A DNA stretch of 61,718 nucleotides, from assembly GCF_009604385.1 (NCBI RefSeq), contig NZ_WEGJ01000040.1:1-61718 (forward strand). The letters are read 5' to 3'. The notes under the pieces are model-generated. The model had not been told where the DNA came from, made no database searches, and saw only the letters and a program-made list of their open reading frames with translations. The position numbers were made by a program, and so were the translations under genes. The first letter of the stretch is position 1; every line of letters starts with the position of its first letter. Shown here one piece after another: positions 1-7,092 of the stretch. The DNA comes from Streptomyces smaragdinus. Its GTDB lineage: Bacteria > Actinomycetota > Actinomycetes > Streptomycetales > Streptomycetaceae.

Positions 1-411
1 CCCGCCCAGCCCCTCCCCGCCGCCCTCCTCGAGGTGACCGACCTCCTCGTCCCCAACGAACACGAGGCCACCGCCCTCACCGGCGAGACGGACCCGTACC
101 GGGCGGCAAGAGCCCTCCTGCGCCAGGTCCCCGAGATCGTCGTCACCCTCGGCGCGGCGGGCTCCCTCTACGCGACCCGCGACAGCGCCCCGCTGACCGT
201 CCCGGCCCCGAAGGTCCGCGCGGTGGACACGACGGCCGCCGGCGACACGTTCGTGGGCGCCCTGGCCGCGGCGACCGCCGGGGGCCGCCCGATGCCCGAA
301 GCCCTCCGCTGGGCGTCCGCGGCGGCGGCCCTGTCCGTACAACGCCCGGGCGCCTCCGCCTCGATGCCGGCCCGCGAGGCGATCGACGAACTCTCCCGGA
401 GCACCCCATGA
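1..411 (+). CDS. PfkB-family sugar kinase, C-terminal part (gene starts before the window)
   Basis: The reading frame is open from base 1 and ends at TGA 409-411, so only the last ~136 residues are present. The fragment shows the ribokinase-like C-terminal signature DTTAAGDTF (usually DTxGAGDxF), which holds the anion hole and the catalytic Asp of PfkB kinases. Before it lies a PNEHEA segment, the usual Asn/Glu magnesium-binding region. Such enzymes phosphorylate a sugar or nucleoside with ATP in the cytosol; the substrate cannot be read from this fragment. Its stop overlaps the next start by 4 bases, so it is probably co-translated with the CoA-transferase. The GTG at position 34 is internal and not the real start. 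Confidence 0.9.
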   Translation, partial: PAQPLPAALLEVTDLLVPNEHEATALTGETDPYRAARALLRQVPEIVVTLGAAGSLYATRDSAPLTVPAPKVRAVDTTAAGDTFVGALAAATAGGRPMPEALRWASAAAALSVQRPGASASMPAREAIDELSRSTP

Positions 412-1616
412 CGACCGACCCGATGACAACGGCCCCGCCCCTCCAGGGCCTCCGCGTCCTCGACCTGGCCACCCTCTTCGCCGGCCCCCTCGCCGCCACC
501 ATGCTCGGCGACTTCGGCGCCGAGGTGATCAAGGTCGAGCACCCCGGCAAACCCGACCCCTCCCGCGGCCACGGCCCCGCGAAGGACGGCGTCGGCCTCT
601 GGTGGAAGCTCCTCGGCCGCAACAAACGCGCCATCACCCTCGACCTCAAGACGGACGGCGGCCGCGAGGTCCTCCTCAGACTGGCCGCCGAATCCGACGT
701 GATCATCGAGAACTTCCGCCCCGGCACCCTCGAGCGCTGGAGCCTCGGCTGGGGCGACCTCTCCGCCGCCAACCCCCGCCTGGTCCTGGCCCGCGTCACG
801 GGCTTCGGCCAGTTCGGCCCGTACGCCCACCGCCCCGGCTTCGGCACCCTCGCGGAGGCGATGAGCGGCTTCGCCGCCACGACCGGCGAGCCGGACGGGC
901 CGCCCACGCTGCCCCCGTTCGGCCTCGCGGACTCGATCGCCGCGCTGTCGACCGCGTACGCCGTGATGACGGCGCTGGCAGCACGTGAGCGGACGGGCCG
1001 CGGACAGATCGTCGACATGGCGATCATCGAACCGATCCTGACCGTGCTCGGCCCCCAGCCCATCTGGTACGACCAGCTCGGCTACGTCCAGCCCCGCACC
1101 GGCAACCGCTCGGCGAACAACGCCCCGCGCAACACGTACCGCACCCGCGACGACGGCTGGGTCGCCGTGTCGACGTCCGCCCAGTCGATCGCCGAGCGGG
1201 TGATGCGCCTGGTCGGACGGCCGGATGTGGTGGCGGAGCCCTGGTTCGCGACGGGCACCGGGCGGGCGGGGCACGCGGCGGAGCTGGACGAGGCGGTCGG
1301 CGGGTGGATCGCGCGGCACACCCGGCGGGAGGTGATCGACGCGTTCGAGAAGGCGGAGGCGGCGATCGCGCCGGTCTACGACGTACGGGACGTGCTGGCG
1401 GACGAGCAGTACGCGGCGCTCGGCACGTTCACCACCGTGCCGGACGAGGAGCTGGGCGAGGTACGGATGCAGAACGTGCTGTTCCGGCTCTCGGAGACCC
1501 CCGGCGCCATCCGCTGGGCGGGCCGCCCGCACGGCGCGGACACGGACGCGGTGCTGGCGTCGCTGGGCTACTCCCCCGAGGCGGTCGCGGCGCTGCGCTC
1601 GGGCGGGGCCTTGTGA
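408..1616 (+). CDS. Family III CoA-transferase (CaiB/BaiF type)
   Basis: 402 aa, the usual length of the family. The N-terminus has the typical GLRVLDLATLFAGP and GDFGAEVIKVEHP segments that form the CoA site. The segment FGLADS places the expected catalytic Asp at about residue 175. These enzymes move CoA between carboxylic acids (carnitine, formate/oxalate, succinate/dicarboxylate types) through an aspartyl-CoA intermediate. Start ATG 408 overlaps the kinase stop (ATGA), and the end overlaps the lyase start, so the three genes look translationally coupled. Pairing with a CitE-like lyase suggests that it activates a hydroxy-dicarboxylic acid which the lyase then splits; that is inference. 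Confidence 0.9.
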   Translation: MTTDPMTTAPPLQGLRVLDLATLFAGPLAATMLGDFGAEVIKVEHPGKPDPSRGHGPAKDGVGLWWKLLGRNKRAITLDLKTDGGREVLLRLAAESDVIIENFRPGTLERWSLGWGDLSAANPRLVLARVTGFGQFGPYAHRPGFGTLAEAMSGFAATTGEPDGPPTLPPFGLADSIAALSTAYAVMTALAARERTGRGQIVDMAIIEPILTVLGPQPIWYDQLGYVQPRTGNRSANNAPRNTYRTRDDGWVAVSTSAQSIAERVMRLVGRPDVVAEPWFATGTGRAGHAAELDEAVGGWIARHTRREVIDAFEKAEAAIAPVYDVRDVLADEQYAALGTFTTVPDEELGEVRMQNVLFRLSETPGAIRWAGRPHGADTDAVLASLGYSPEAVAALRSGGAL

Positions 1617-2437
1617 CGGCGGACCCCGATGACGTCATCCTGACCTGGCTCTACGCCCCCGGCGACCGCCCGGACGTCGTCGCCAAGGCGCTGGCCTCGG
1701 GCGCGGACGTGGTGATCGTCGACCTGGAGGACGCCGTCGCCCCCGACCGCAAGGCCTACGCCCTGGACGCGACGGCGGAGCTCCTGGCCGCCCGCCCCCC
1801 GGTCCCGGTGCACGTCCGGGTGAACGCCCTGCACGGACCGTGGGCCCGCGCGGAGCTGGCGCGGCTGGCCGGGCTGCCCGGGGTGTCGGGGGTGCGGCTG
1901 CCGAAGGTGACGGGGCCCGAGGACGTCCGGGAGGCCGCCGGGCTGGCACCGGGCGCGGCCCTGTACGCGCTGCTGGAGTCCGCCCGGGGCGTCGAGGAGG
2001 CATACGCGATCGCCCGCGCGGGCGTGCACGGCGTGGCCCTGGGGGAGGCCGATCTGCGGGCGGAGCTGGGGGCGTCGGGCGAGGCGGGGCTGGCGTACGC
2101 GCGCGGCCGGGTGATCGTCGCGGCACGGGCCGCGGGGCTGCCGGCGCCCGCGCAGTCCGTGTACCCGGACGTACGGGACCTGGCGGGGCTGGCCCGGTCC
2201 TGCGCCGCGGGGCGGGGGCTGGGGTTCCTGGGGCGGGCGGCGATCCATCCGCGGCAGCTCCCGGTGATCGAGGCGGCGTTCCTGCCGTCGGAGGCGGAGG
2301 CCGGGGCGGCCGGGGAGATCGTACGGGCGGCGGCCGGCGATCCGGGGGCGCTGGCGCTGCCCGACGGGCGGTTCGTGGACGCGGCGGTGGTGGCCGGAGC
2401 GCGCCGTACGCTGGCGCTGGCGGCGCGCCGTAAATGA
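1613..2437 (+). CDS. CitE/HpcH-HpaI family CoA-ester lyase (malyl- or citramalyl-CoA lyase-like)
   Basis: 274 aa from GTG 1613, which overlaps the CoA-transferase stop (GTGA); upstream in-frame sequence belongs to the transferase region and is not coding here. The early segments LYAPGDRPD and VIVDLEDAVAP are hallmarks of the CitE-like TIM barrel, and LLESARG supplies the conserved metal-binding Glu. Known members cleave (S)-citramalyl-CoA, malyl-CoA or beta-methylmalyl-CoA to acetyl-CoA or propionyl-CoA plus a 2-oxoacid. With the transferase it would form a two-step acid activation and cleavage route. Its TGA stop lies inside the left arm of the inverted repeat at 2430-2468. Confidence 0.85.
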   Translation: MTADPDDVILTWLYAPGDRPDVVAKALASGADVVIVDLEDAVAPDRKAYALDATAELLAARPPVPVHVRVNALHGPWARAELARLAGLPGVSGVRLPKVTGPEDVREAAGLAPGAALYALLESARGVEEAYAIARAGVHGVALGEADLRAELGASGEAGLAYARGRVIVAARAAGLPAPAQSVYPDVRDLAGLARSCAAGRGLGFLGRAAIHPRQLPVIEAAFLPSEAEAGAAGEIVRAAAGDPGALALPDGRFVDAAVVAGARRTLALAARRK

Positions 2438-2468
2438 TCGCGCAATACCGCGCGACCTGATCATTTAC
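2430..2468. terminator. Inverted repeat spanning the lyase stop codon
   Basis: Perfect 10-bp arms GTAAATGATC (2430-2439) and GATCATTTAC (2459-2468). The 19-base loop contains a smaller GCGC/GCGC pairing. The left arm covers the TGA stop of the lyase gene. There is no following T-run, so it may be an RNA 3'-end stabiliser or half of a bipartite terminator together with the next hairpin. Confidence 0.5.
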
Positions 2469-2479
2469 CGGAACAGAAA

Positions 2480-2511
2480 GATCGAATTTCTCGACCCACG
2501 AGAATTCGATC
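2480..2511 (+). terminator. Hairpin with short T-run, probable terminator of the lyase operon
   Basis: GATCGAATTTCTCG (2480-2493) pairs with CGAGAATTCGATC (2499-2511), giving 13 pairs with one bulged T and a 5-base loop. It is followed by ATGTTTTCC, a modest T-rich tail on the plus strand. It would separate the CoA-transferase/lyase operon from the peptide ABC operon. Confidence 0.55.
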
Positions 2512-2663
2512 ATGTTTTCCGGCCAAGATCGATAAGCGAAAAGCCCGATCCGCGACCGGCGCCCCACTGGCTCCGCTCTGCACCGATTCCCCCCGCCGCC
2601 GGACCCATGCAACTTCCGCGTAACCCTCCCGGCATGCAGCTTTCACGTCGATAACGATGCCGA

Positions 2664-2679
2664 ACTTGTTTAGACCAGG
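2664..2679 (+). promoter_or_regulatory. DasR-like operator (dre-like) upstream of the peptide ABC operon
   Basis: ACTTGTTTAGACCAGG matches the DasR consensus ACTGGTCTAGACCAGT at 13 of 16 positions, with an intact right half-site TAGACCA. DasR is the GntR-family N-acetylglucosamine regulator of Streptomyces. The site is about 110 bases before the permease start. The match could be chance; the left half-site is degenerate. Confidence 0.35.
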
Positions 2680-2789
2680 GGCTTGCAGAACTCCGTTGAA
2701 GTGACGGTATGTTCACGACCTACCGAACGCGCGCACCAGTTGTTCAAGCCATGGAACCCCTTGGGGGACCTCTCCTACGCGGAGGGTGG

Positions 2790-3872
2790 ATGAGCACAAC
2801 CGCACCAGACGTAGCGTCAGTCCGGACCGGTGAACGCACGACCGGCATCGCCCGTCGGATTCTGCGCAACTACGTCGTACGACGGGTGTTCCGCAGCCTG
2901 TTCGTGATCTGGGTCGTCACGACCGTCATGTTCTTCATGCTCCGCCTGCTGCCGGGTAATCCGGTCGACACGTACATCGCCACCCAGATGCGTGCGGGAG
3001 GCTCGTACGAGTCGGCCGCGGCAACGGCGGCGGGCCTGTTCACGTTCGATCCGTCGACCCCGCTGATCCAGCAGTACGGCGACTATCTCTGGGCCCTTCT
3101 CCACGGTGACCTGGGCAATTCGCTGACCGGCACCACGGTCGTGGAGAAGATCTCCTCGGGTCTGCCCTGGACCCTGTTCAGCGTCGGGTACGCGCTGCTG
3201 ATCGCCATCGGCGTCGGCCTGCTGCTGGGCGTCCTGATGGCCTACCGGCGCGGCGGCGTCCTCGACCACACCGTCTCCGTGATCGGCTCCGTCCTGCACG
3301 CCATCCCCAACTACCTGTTCGCGATCATCCTGGTGGTGTTCGGCGGCGTACAGCTCGGCCTCTTCGACGTGGCCGACATCCGTGGCACGTACACGGCCGG
3401 CGTCGAGCCCGAACTCTCCTTCACGTTCGTGTCCGACGCCTTCTACCACGCGTCCCTCCCGGTCACCGTCTACGTGCTGACGACGTTCGGCACCTGGGCG
3501 CTGGTGATGAAGGCGTCCACCATCACCACCCTGGAGGAGGACTACGTCACGGTGGCCCGCGCCCGCGGTCTGTCGGACCGGCGTATCGGCACCCAGTACG
3601 TGGGGCGCAACGCGGTGCTGCCGATGATCGCGCAGATCGCCACCCAGGGCAGCTTCGTCTTCGGTACCGCGATCTTCGTCGAGCTGATCCTCAAGTACGA
3701 CGGCATCAGCGCCGAGTTGTTCGCCGCGATCAACGACCGCGACTACGCCACCGTGCAGGGGATCCTGCTGCTGATGACGTTCGTGGTCGTCTTCTCCAAT
3801 CTGCTGGCCGAGCTCGTCAACAGCGCGCTCGACCCGCGGATCCGCGAATCGGCGAACGGAGCCGGGGGATGA
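2790..3872 (+). CDS. Peptide ABC transporter permease (DppB/OppB type)
   Basis: 360 aa from ATG 2790, chosen because GGAGG ends 4 bases upstream. The first membrane helix follows VVRRVFRSLFVIW, then the family segment RLLPGNPVD and several more membrane helices. The cytoplasmic EAA-like loop is visible as YVTVARARGLSDRRI with the following NAVLP, the contact point for the ATPase subunits. It is one half of the transmembrane channel of an Opp/Dpp importer. The second permease overlaps its end (ATGA), so the two are expected in equal amounts. The nature of the peptide or other substrate cannot be read from the sequence. Confidence 0.93.
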   Translation: MSTTAPDVASVRTGERTTGIARRILRNYVVRRVFRSLFVIWVVTTVMFFMLRLLPGNPVDTYIATQMRAGGSYESAAATAAGLFTFDPSTPLIQQYGDYLWALLHGDLGNSLTGTTVVEKISSGLPWTLFSVGYALLIAIGVGLLLGVLMAYRRGGVLDHTVSVIGSVLHAIPNYLFAIILVVFGGVQLGLFDVADIRGTYTAGVEPELSFTFVSDAFYHASLPVTVYVLTTFGTWALVMKASTITTLEEDYVTVARARGLSDRRIGTQYVGRNAVLPMIAQIATQGSFVFGTAIFVELILKYDGISAELFAAINDRDYATVQGILLLMTFVVVFSNLLAELVNSALDPRIRESANGAGG

Positions 3873-4768
3873 CAGCGATCGCACCCGGCGTCGCCGAGCC
3901 GGCGCTCGCGGCCCCCGCGCCCCGTACGGACGGCGTCTGGCGCACGATGGTCCGCAGCAAGTCGGGCCTGGCCGGGCTGGTCCTCGTGGTGCTCATCACC
4001 GGGATGAGCTATCTGGCCCCGCTGTTCGTCGACGACCACAACCCCGTCGACGCGCAGAACCGCTGGCAGGGCCCCAGTGGCGAACACTGGCTGGGCACCG
4101 ACCACTCCGGCAAGGACGTCCTCAAGCAGGTCGTCCTCGGCGGGCAGACCATCATCTACGTGGGCTTCCTGGCCGCGGTGATCACCCTGGGCGTGGCCGT
4201 GGTCCTCGGCTCGCTCGCCGCGTACTACCGTGGCCGGCTGGACTCCGCGCTGCTGCAGCTCACGGACATCGTGATGACCGTCCCCGCGGTGGTCCTGCTG
4301 GCCGTCGTGGGCGCGTTCTTCGGGCTGACCACGCCGACCACCCTGGCCCTGCTGCTGGGGCTGATCACCTGGCCGGTGCTGATGCGCTCGATCCGGGCCC
4401 AGGTGCTGTCGCTGAAGGAACGGGAGTTCGTCGAGGCGGCCCGGCTGCAGGACCTCGGGAACATGCGGATCATCTTCGTCGAGATCGTCCCGAACATGGC
4501 CGGCTACATCCTGATCAACTTCATCATCGCGGTCACCAACGCCATGTACGCCCTGGTCGGCCTGTACGTCCTGGGCCTCGCCCCGCTGGCGGGCGCGAAC
4601 TGGGGAATCATGATCCACCAGGCCTGGACCTACGGGGCGATCTATCTGCCCGAGGGCCGCGCCTTCATCCTCGCCCCGGTGTGCGCGATCGCGCTCTTCC
4701 AGCTCGGGCTCGTGATGCTCACCCGCTCCCTGGAGGAGATCTTCAACCCCCGGCTGTCGAAGGGATGA
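3869..4768 (+). CDS. Peptide ABC transporter permease (DppC/OppC type)
   Basis: 299 aa, starting in a 4-base overlap with the first permease. An N-terminal helix (GLAGLVLVVLITGMSYLAP) precedes the periplasm-side segment and a WLGTDHSGKDV motif, which is the DppC/OppC signature. The EAA-type loop reads REFVEAARLQDLGNMRI followed by EIVPN. It pairs with the DppB-type subunit to form the membrane channel. The ATPase gene begins 1-4 bases after its stop, consistent with one operon. Confidence 0.93.
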   Translation: MTAIAPGVAEPALAAPAPRTDGVWRTMVRSKSGLAGLVLVVLITGMSYLAPLFVDDHNPVDAQNRWQGPSGEHWLGTDHSGKDVLKQVVLGGQTIIYVGFLAAVITLGVAVVLGSLAAYYRGRLDSALLQLTDIVMTVPAVVLLAVVGAFFGLTTPTTLALLLGLITWPVLMRSIRAQVLSLKEREFVEAARLQDLGNMRIIFVEIVPNMAGYILINFIIAVTNAMYALVGLYVLGLAPLAGANWGIMIHQAWTYGAIYLPEGRAFILAPVCAIALFQLGLVMLTRSLEEIFNPRLSKG

Positions 4769-4772
4769 CGTG

Positions 4773-5861
4773 ATGACCGAGACGGCACTGCTGTCCGTAC
4801 GGGATCTGCGCGTCGCGTACCGCACCGGCGGCGGGCGCATGGTCGAGGCGGTGCGCGGCGTGGACTTCGACCTCTACCCGGAGCAGACCCTCGCCCTGGT
4901 CGGCGAGTCCGGCAGCGGCAAGTCGACGCTGGGCCTGGGCCTGCTGCGGCTGCTGCCGCGTACCGGGCACATCACCGGCGGCGAGGTGGTGTACCGGGGG
5001 TCGGACCCCGAGGGCACCGACGTGCTGCGGATGGAGGGCTCGCGGCTGCGGCGCTGGCGGTGGAGCGAGGTCGCCATGGTGTTCCAGGGCGCCATGAACG
5101 CCTTCAACCCGGTGCTGAAGGTGGGCGACCAGTTCGCCGACACCATGCGGGCCCACCTGCCGCGCCAGCGGCTGGGCAAGGCGCAGGTCCGCGAGCGGTC
5201 GGCGGAGAGCCTGCGCGCGGTGCGGCTGGAGCCCGGCCAGGTGCTCGACTCGTACCCGCACGAGCTCTCCGGCGGGATGCGCCAGCGCGCGCTGATCGCG
5301 CTGGCGCTGATCCTGGAGCCGCGGGTGCTGGTGCTGGACGAGCCGACCACCGCGCTGGACCTGCTCACCCAGCGGGCCATCGTGGACATGCTGCAGGAGC
5401 TGCGGGCGGAACGCGGCTTCTCGATGATCTTCATCTCGCACGATCTGGCGCTCGCCTCCGAACTCGCCGACCGGGTCGCCACGATGTACGCGGGCCGGAT
5501 CATCGAGTCCGGCACGACGCCCGACCTCTTCCGCGCCCCCCGCCACCCGTACACGGTGGGCCTGATCCGCGCCGTCCCGCCGGTCCGCGCGGGCGCGGTG
5601 GAGCCGGTGTCCATCCCGGGCGCCCCACCCAACCTGGCGCAGCTGCCCCCGGGCTGCTCGTTCGCCCCGCGCTGCGGCCACGCGACGGACGCGTGCGAGG
5701 CGACGGACCCGGCGCTGCGGACGGTCGAGGCCCGCCCGGCCGGGCAGCCGTCGCACGAGGCGGCGTGCCTGCACTGGGAGTCGGTACGGCTGGACACCGC
5801 ACCCGCAGCCGCACAGGACGGCACCCCGAACGACGCCCCCGCGAAGGAGGTCGCCCAGTGA
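4773..5861 (+). CDS. Peptide ABC transporter ATP-binding protein (DppD/OppD type)
   Basis: 362 aa from ATG 4773; GTG 4770 is an equally possible start one codon earlier. The Walker A motif GESGSGKST is near residues 44-52, the signature LSGGMRQR near residue 168, and Walker B is VLVLDEPTTALD. The C-terminal extension has the oligopeptide-transport Cys motif CSFAPRCGHATDAC, which in some relatives binds an iron-sulfur cluster. It hydrolyses ATP as a heterodimer with the next gene product to drive uptake. The next gene starts within its stop codon (GTGA). Confidence 0.93.
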   Translation: MTETALLSVRDLRVAYRTGGGRMVEAVRGVDFDLYPEQTLALVGESGSGKSTLGLGLLRLLPRTGHITGGEVVYRGSDPEGTDVLRMEGSRLRRWRWSEVAMVFQGAMNAFNPVLKVGDQFADTMRAHLPRQRLGKAQVRERSAESLRAVRLEPGQVLDSYPHELSGGMRQRALIALALILEPRVLVLDEPTTALDLLTQRAIVDMLQELRAERGFSMIFISHDLALASELADRVATMYAGRIIESGTTPDLFRAPRHPYTVGLIRAVPPVRAGAVEPVSIPGAPPNLAQLPPGCSFAPRCGHATDACEATDPALRTVEARPAGQPSHEAACLHWESVRLDTAPAAAQDGTPNDAPAKEVAQ

Positions 5862-6886
5862 CCGGTGAGCCCTTGCTGTCGCTGAAGCACGTCTCGCAGA
5901 CCTTCGCCTCCAAACGTGGCGACCTGCCCGCCGTCCGCGACGTCACGCTGTCCGTGGCCCGGGGCGACGTCCTGTGCCTGGTCGGCGAGTCCGGCTGCGG
6001 CAAGACGACCACCGCCCGGATGGCGGCGGGGCTGGCGAAACCCACGGCCGGCACGGTGGAGTTCGAGGGCGCGGACATCAACCGGATGGACCGGGAACGC
6101 CACCGGGCGTACCGCAAGGCCGTCCAGTTCATCCACCAGGACCCGTACGCCTCCCTCAACCCCATCCGTACCGTCTTCGCCACCCTCTCCGCGCCCCTGC
6201 GCCGGCACGGTCTGGCGAAGAATCGCGACGAGGCCTGGGAGCAGGCCTCGGACCTGCTGCGCCGGGTCGAGCTGACCCCGCCGGCGAACTATCTGGCCAA
6301 GTACCCGCACCAGCTCTCCGGCGGCCAGCGCCAGCGCGTCGCCGTCGCCCGGGCGCTGGCCCTGAACCCCCGGCTGATCATCGCCGACGAGGCCACGTCG
6401 ATGCTGGACGTGTCCATCCGGGTGGGCGTGCTGCGCATGCTGACCCGGCTGCGCGAGGAGCTGGACGTGGGGTTCGTGTTCATCACCCACGATCTGGCCA
6501 TCGCCCGCTACTTCGGCGCCGGCGGCCGGATCGCCGTGATGTACCTCGGCGAGGTCGTGGAGTACGGGGCGACGGCCGACGTGATCGACGACCCGCGGCA
6601 CCCGTACACCCGGGCGCTGCTCTCCGCGGTACCCGACGTCGACCCGGGACCGGAGGGACGCCGCGACCCGGGACTGCGCGGCGTCGACATCCCGAGCCTG
6701 ACGGCACTGCCCTCCGGCTGCACCTTCCACCCCCGGTGCCCGCTGTTCGTACCCGGTACCTGCGACACGGCGGCGCCGGCGCTGCGGGCCGTGCCCGGCG
6801 CCGGGCAGGAGGTGGCCTGCCATGTGGTCGCCGGCAAGGCGGGCGATCCGGACGCCGTCGGGCAGCCGGCCGGGAGCGGCGCCTAG
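5858..6886 (+). CDS. Peptide ABC transporter ATP-binding protein (DppF/OppF type)
   Basis: 342 aa from GTG 5858, preceded by AAGGAGG at 5844-5850; the open frame extends far upstream but that part is a shadow of the first ATPase. Walker A is GESGCGKTT at residues 43-51, the signature LSGGQRQR lies near residue 150, and Walker B reads LIIADEATSMLD. The C-terminus carries CTFHPRCPLFVPGTC, the same Cys-rich element as the partner ATPase. It forms the second nucleotide-binding domain of the importer. Its stop TAG overlaps the GTG of the following small membrane gene. Confidence 0.93.
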   Translation: MTGEPLLSLKHVSQTFASKRGDLPAVRDVTLSVARGDVLCLVGESGCGKTTTARMAAGLAKPTAGTVEFEGADINRMDRERHRAYRKAVQFIHQDPYASLNPIRTVFATLSAPLRRHGLAKNRDEAWEQASDLLRRVELTPPANYLAKYPHQLSGGQRQRVAVARALALNPRLIIADEATSMLDVSIRVGVLRMLTRLREELDVGFVFITHDLAIARYFGAGGRIAVMYLGEVVEYGATADVIDDPRHPYTRALLSAVPDVDPGPEGRRDPGLRGVDIPSLTALPSGCTFHPRCPLFVPGTCDTAAPALRAVPGAGQEVACHVVAGKAGDPDAVGQPAGSGA

Positions 6887-7092
6887 TGGAGCTTCTCGCC
6901 CGTATGACGCTGACCGTGGCGTCCTTCCTGGTCGTCGGGTCGCTGCTGATGCTGGTCACGACGAAGCCCCACACCCCGGAACACACCATCACCGTGGTTG
7001 CCCTCATCGGTGGCGTCGCCGCGATGGCGGCCGCCGTGGCCCTGATCCGGTTCAGCCACCGGCGGGGACGATCTCCTCAGGAGGGGAAATGA
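6886..7092 (+). CDS. Small two-helix membrane protein embedded in the peptide ABC operon
   Basis: 68 aa from GTG 6886, which overlaps the ATPase stop (TAGTG); ATG 6904 is an alternative start. It has two predicted membrane helices (around TLTVASFLVVGSLLMLVT and ITVVALIGGVAAMAAAVAL) joined by a short polar loop (TKPHTPEHT), and a basic C-terminus RFSHRRGRS. The stop overlaps the ATG of the substrate-binding protein, so the gene is locked into the operon by overlaps on both sides. I do not recognise a family. It may be an accessory subunit of the importer; that is inferred only from position. Confidence 0.75.
   Translation: MELLARMTLTVASFLVVGSLLMLVTTKPHTPEHTITVVALIGGVAAMAAAVALIRFSHRRGRSPQEGK

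Larger units (their letters stand above)
2438..2789. other. 352-base non-coding spacer
   Basis: This gap is less GC-rich than its surroundings, particularly 2440-2560 and 2640-2720. It holds the two inverted repeats described separately, a DasR-like site at 2664-2679, and the upstream region of the ABC operon. A reading frame from ATG 2709 joins the permease frame, but a good ribosome site (GGAGG 2781-2785) sits just before ATG 2790, so 2709-2789 is treated as leader. No -35/-10 pair with normal spacing stands out. Confidence 0.6.

Noticed and set aside
1304..1612. N-terminal extension of the CitE-like lyase
   Set aside because: This part overlaps the CoA-transferase and reads as Arg/Gly noise; GTG 1613 matches the family start and overlaps the transferase stop.
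2709..2789. Upstream start (ATG 2709) for the first peptide permease
   Set aside because: It would add 27 residues with no relation to permeases, and the ribosome site GGAGG sits directly before ATG 2790.
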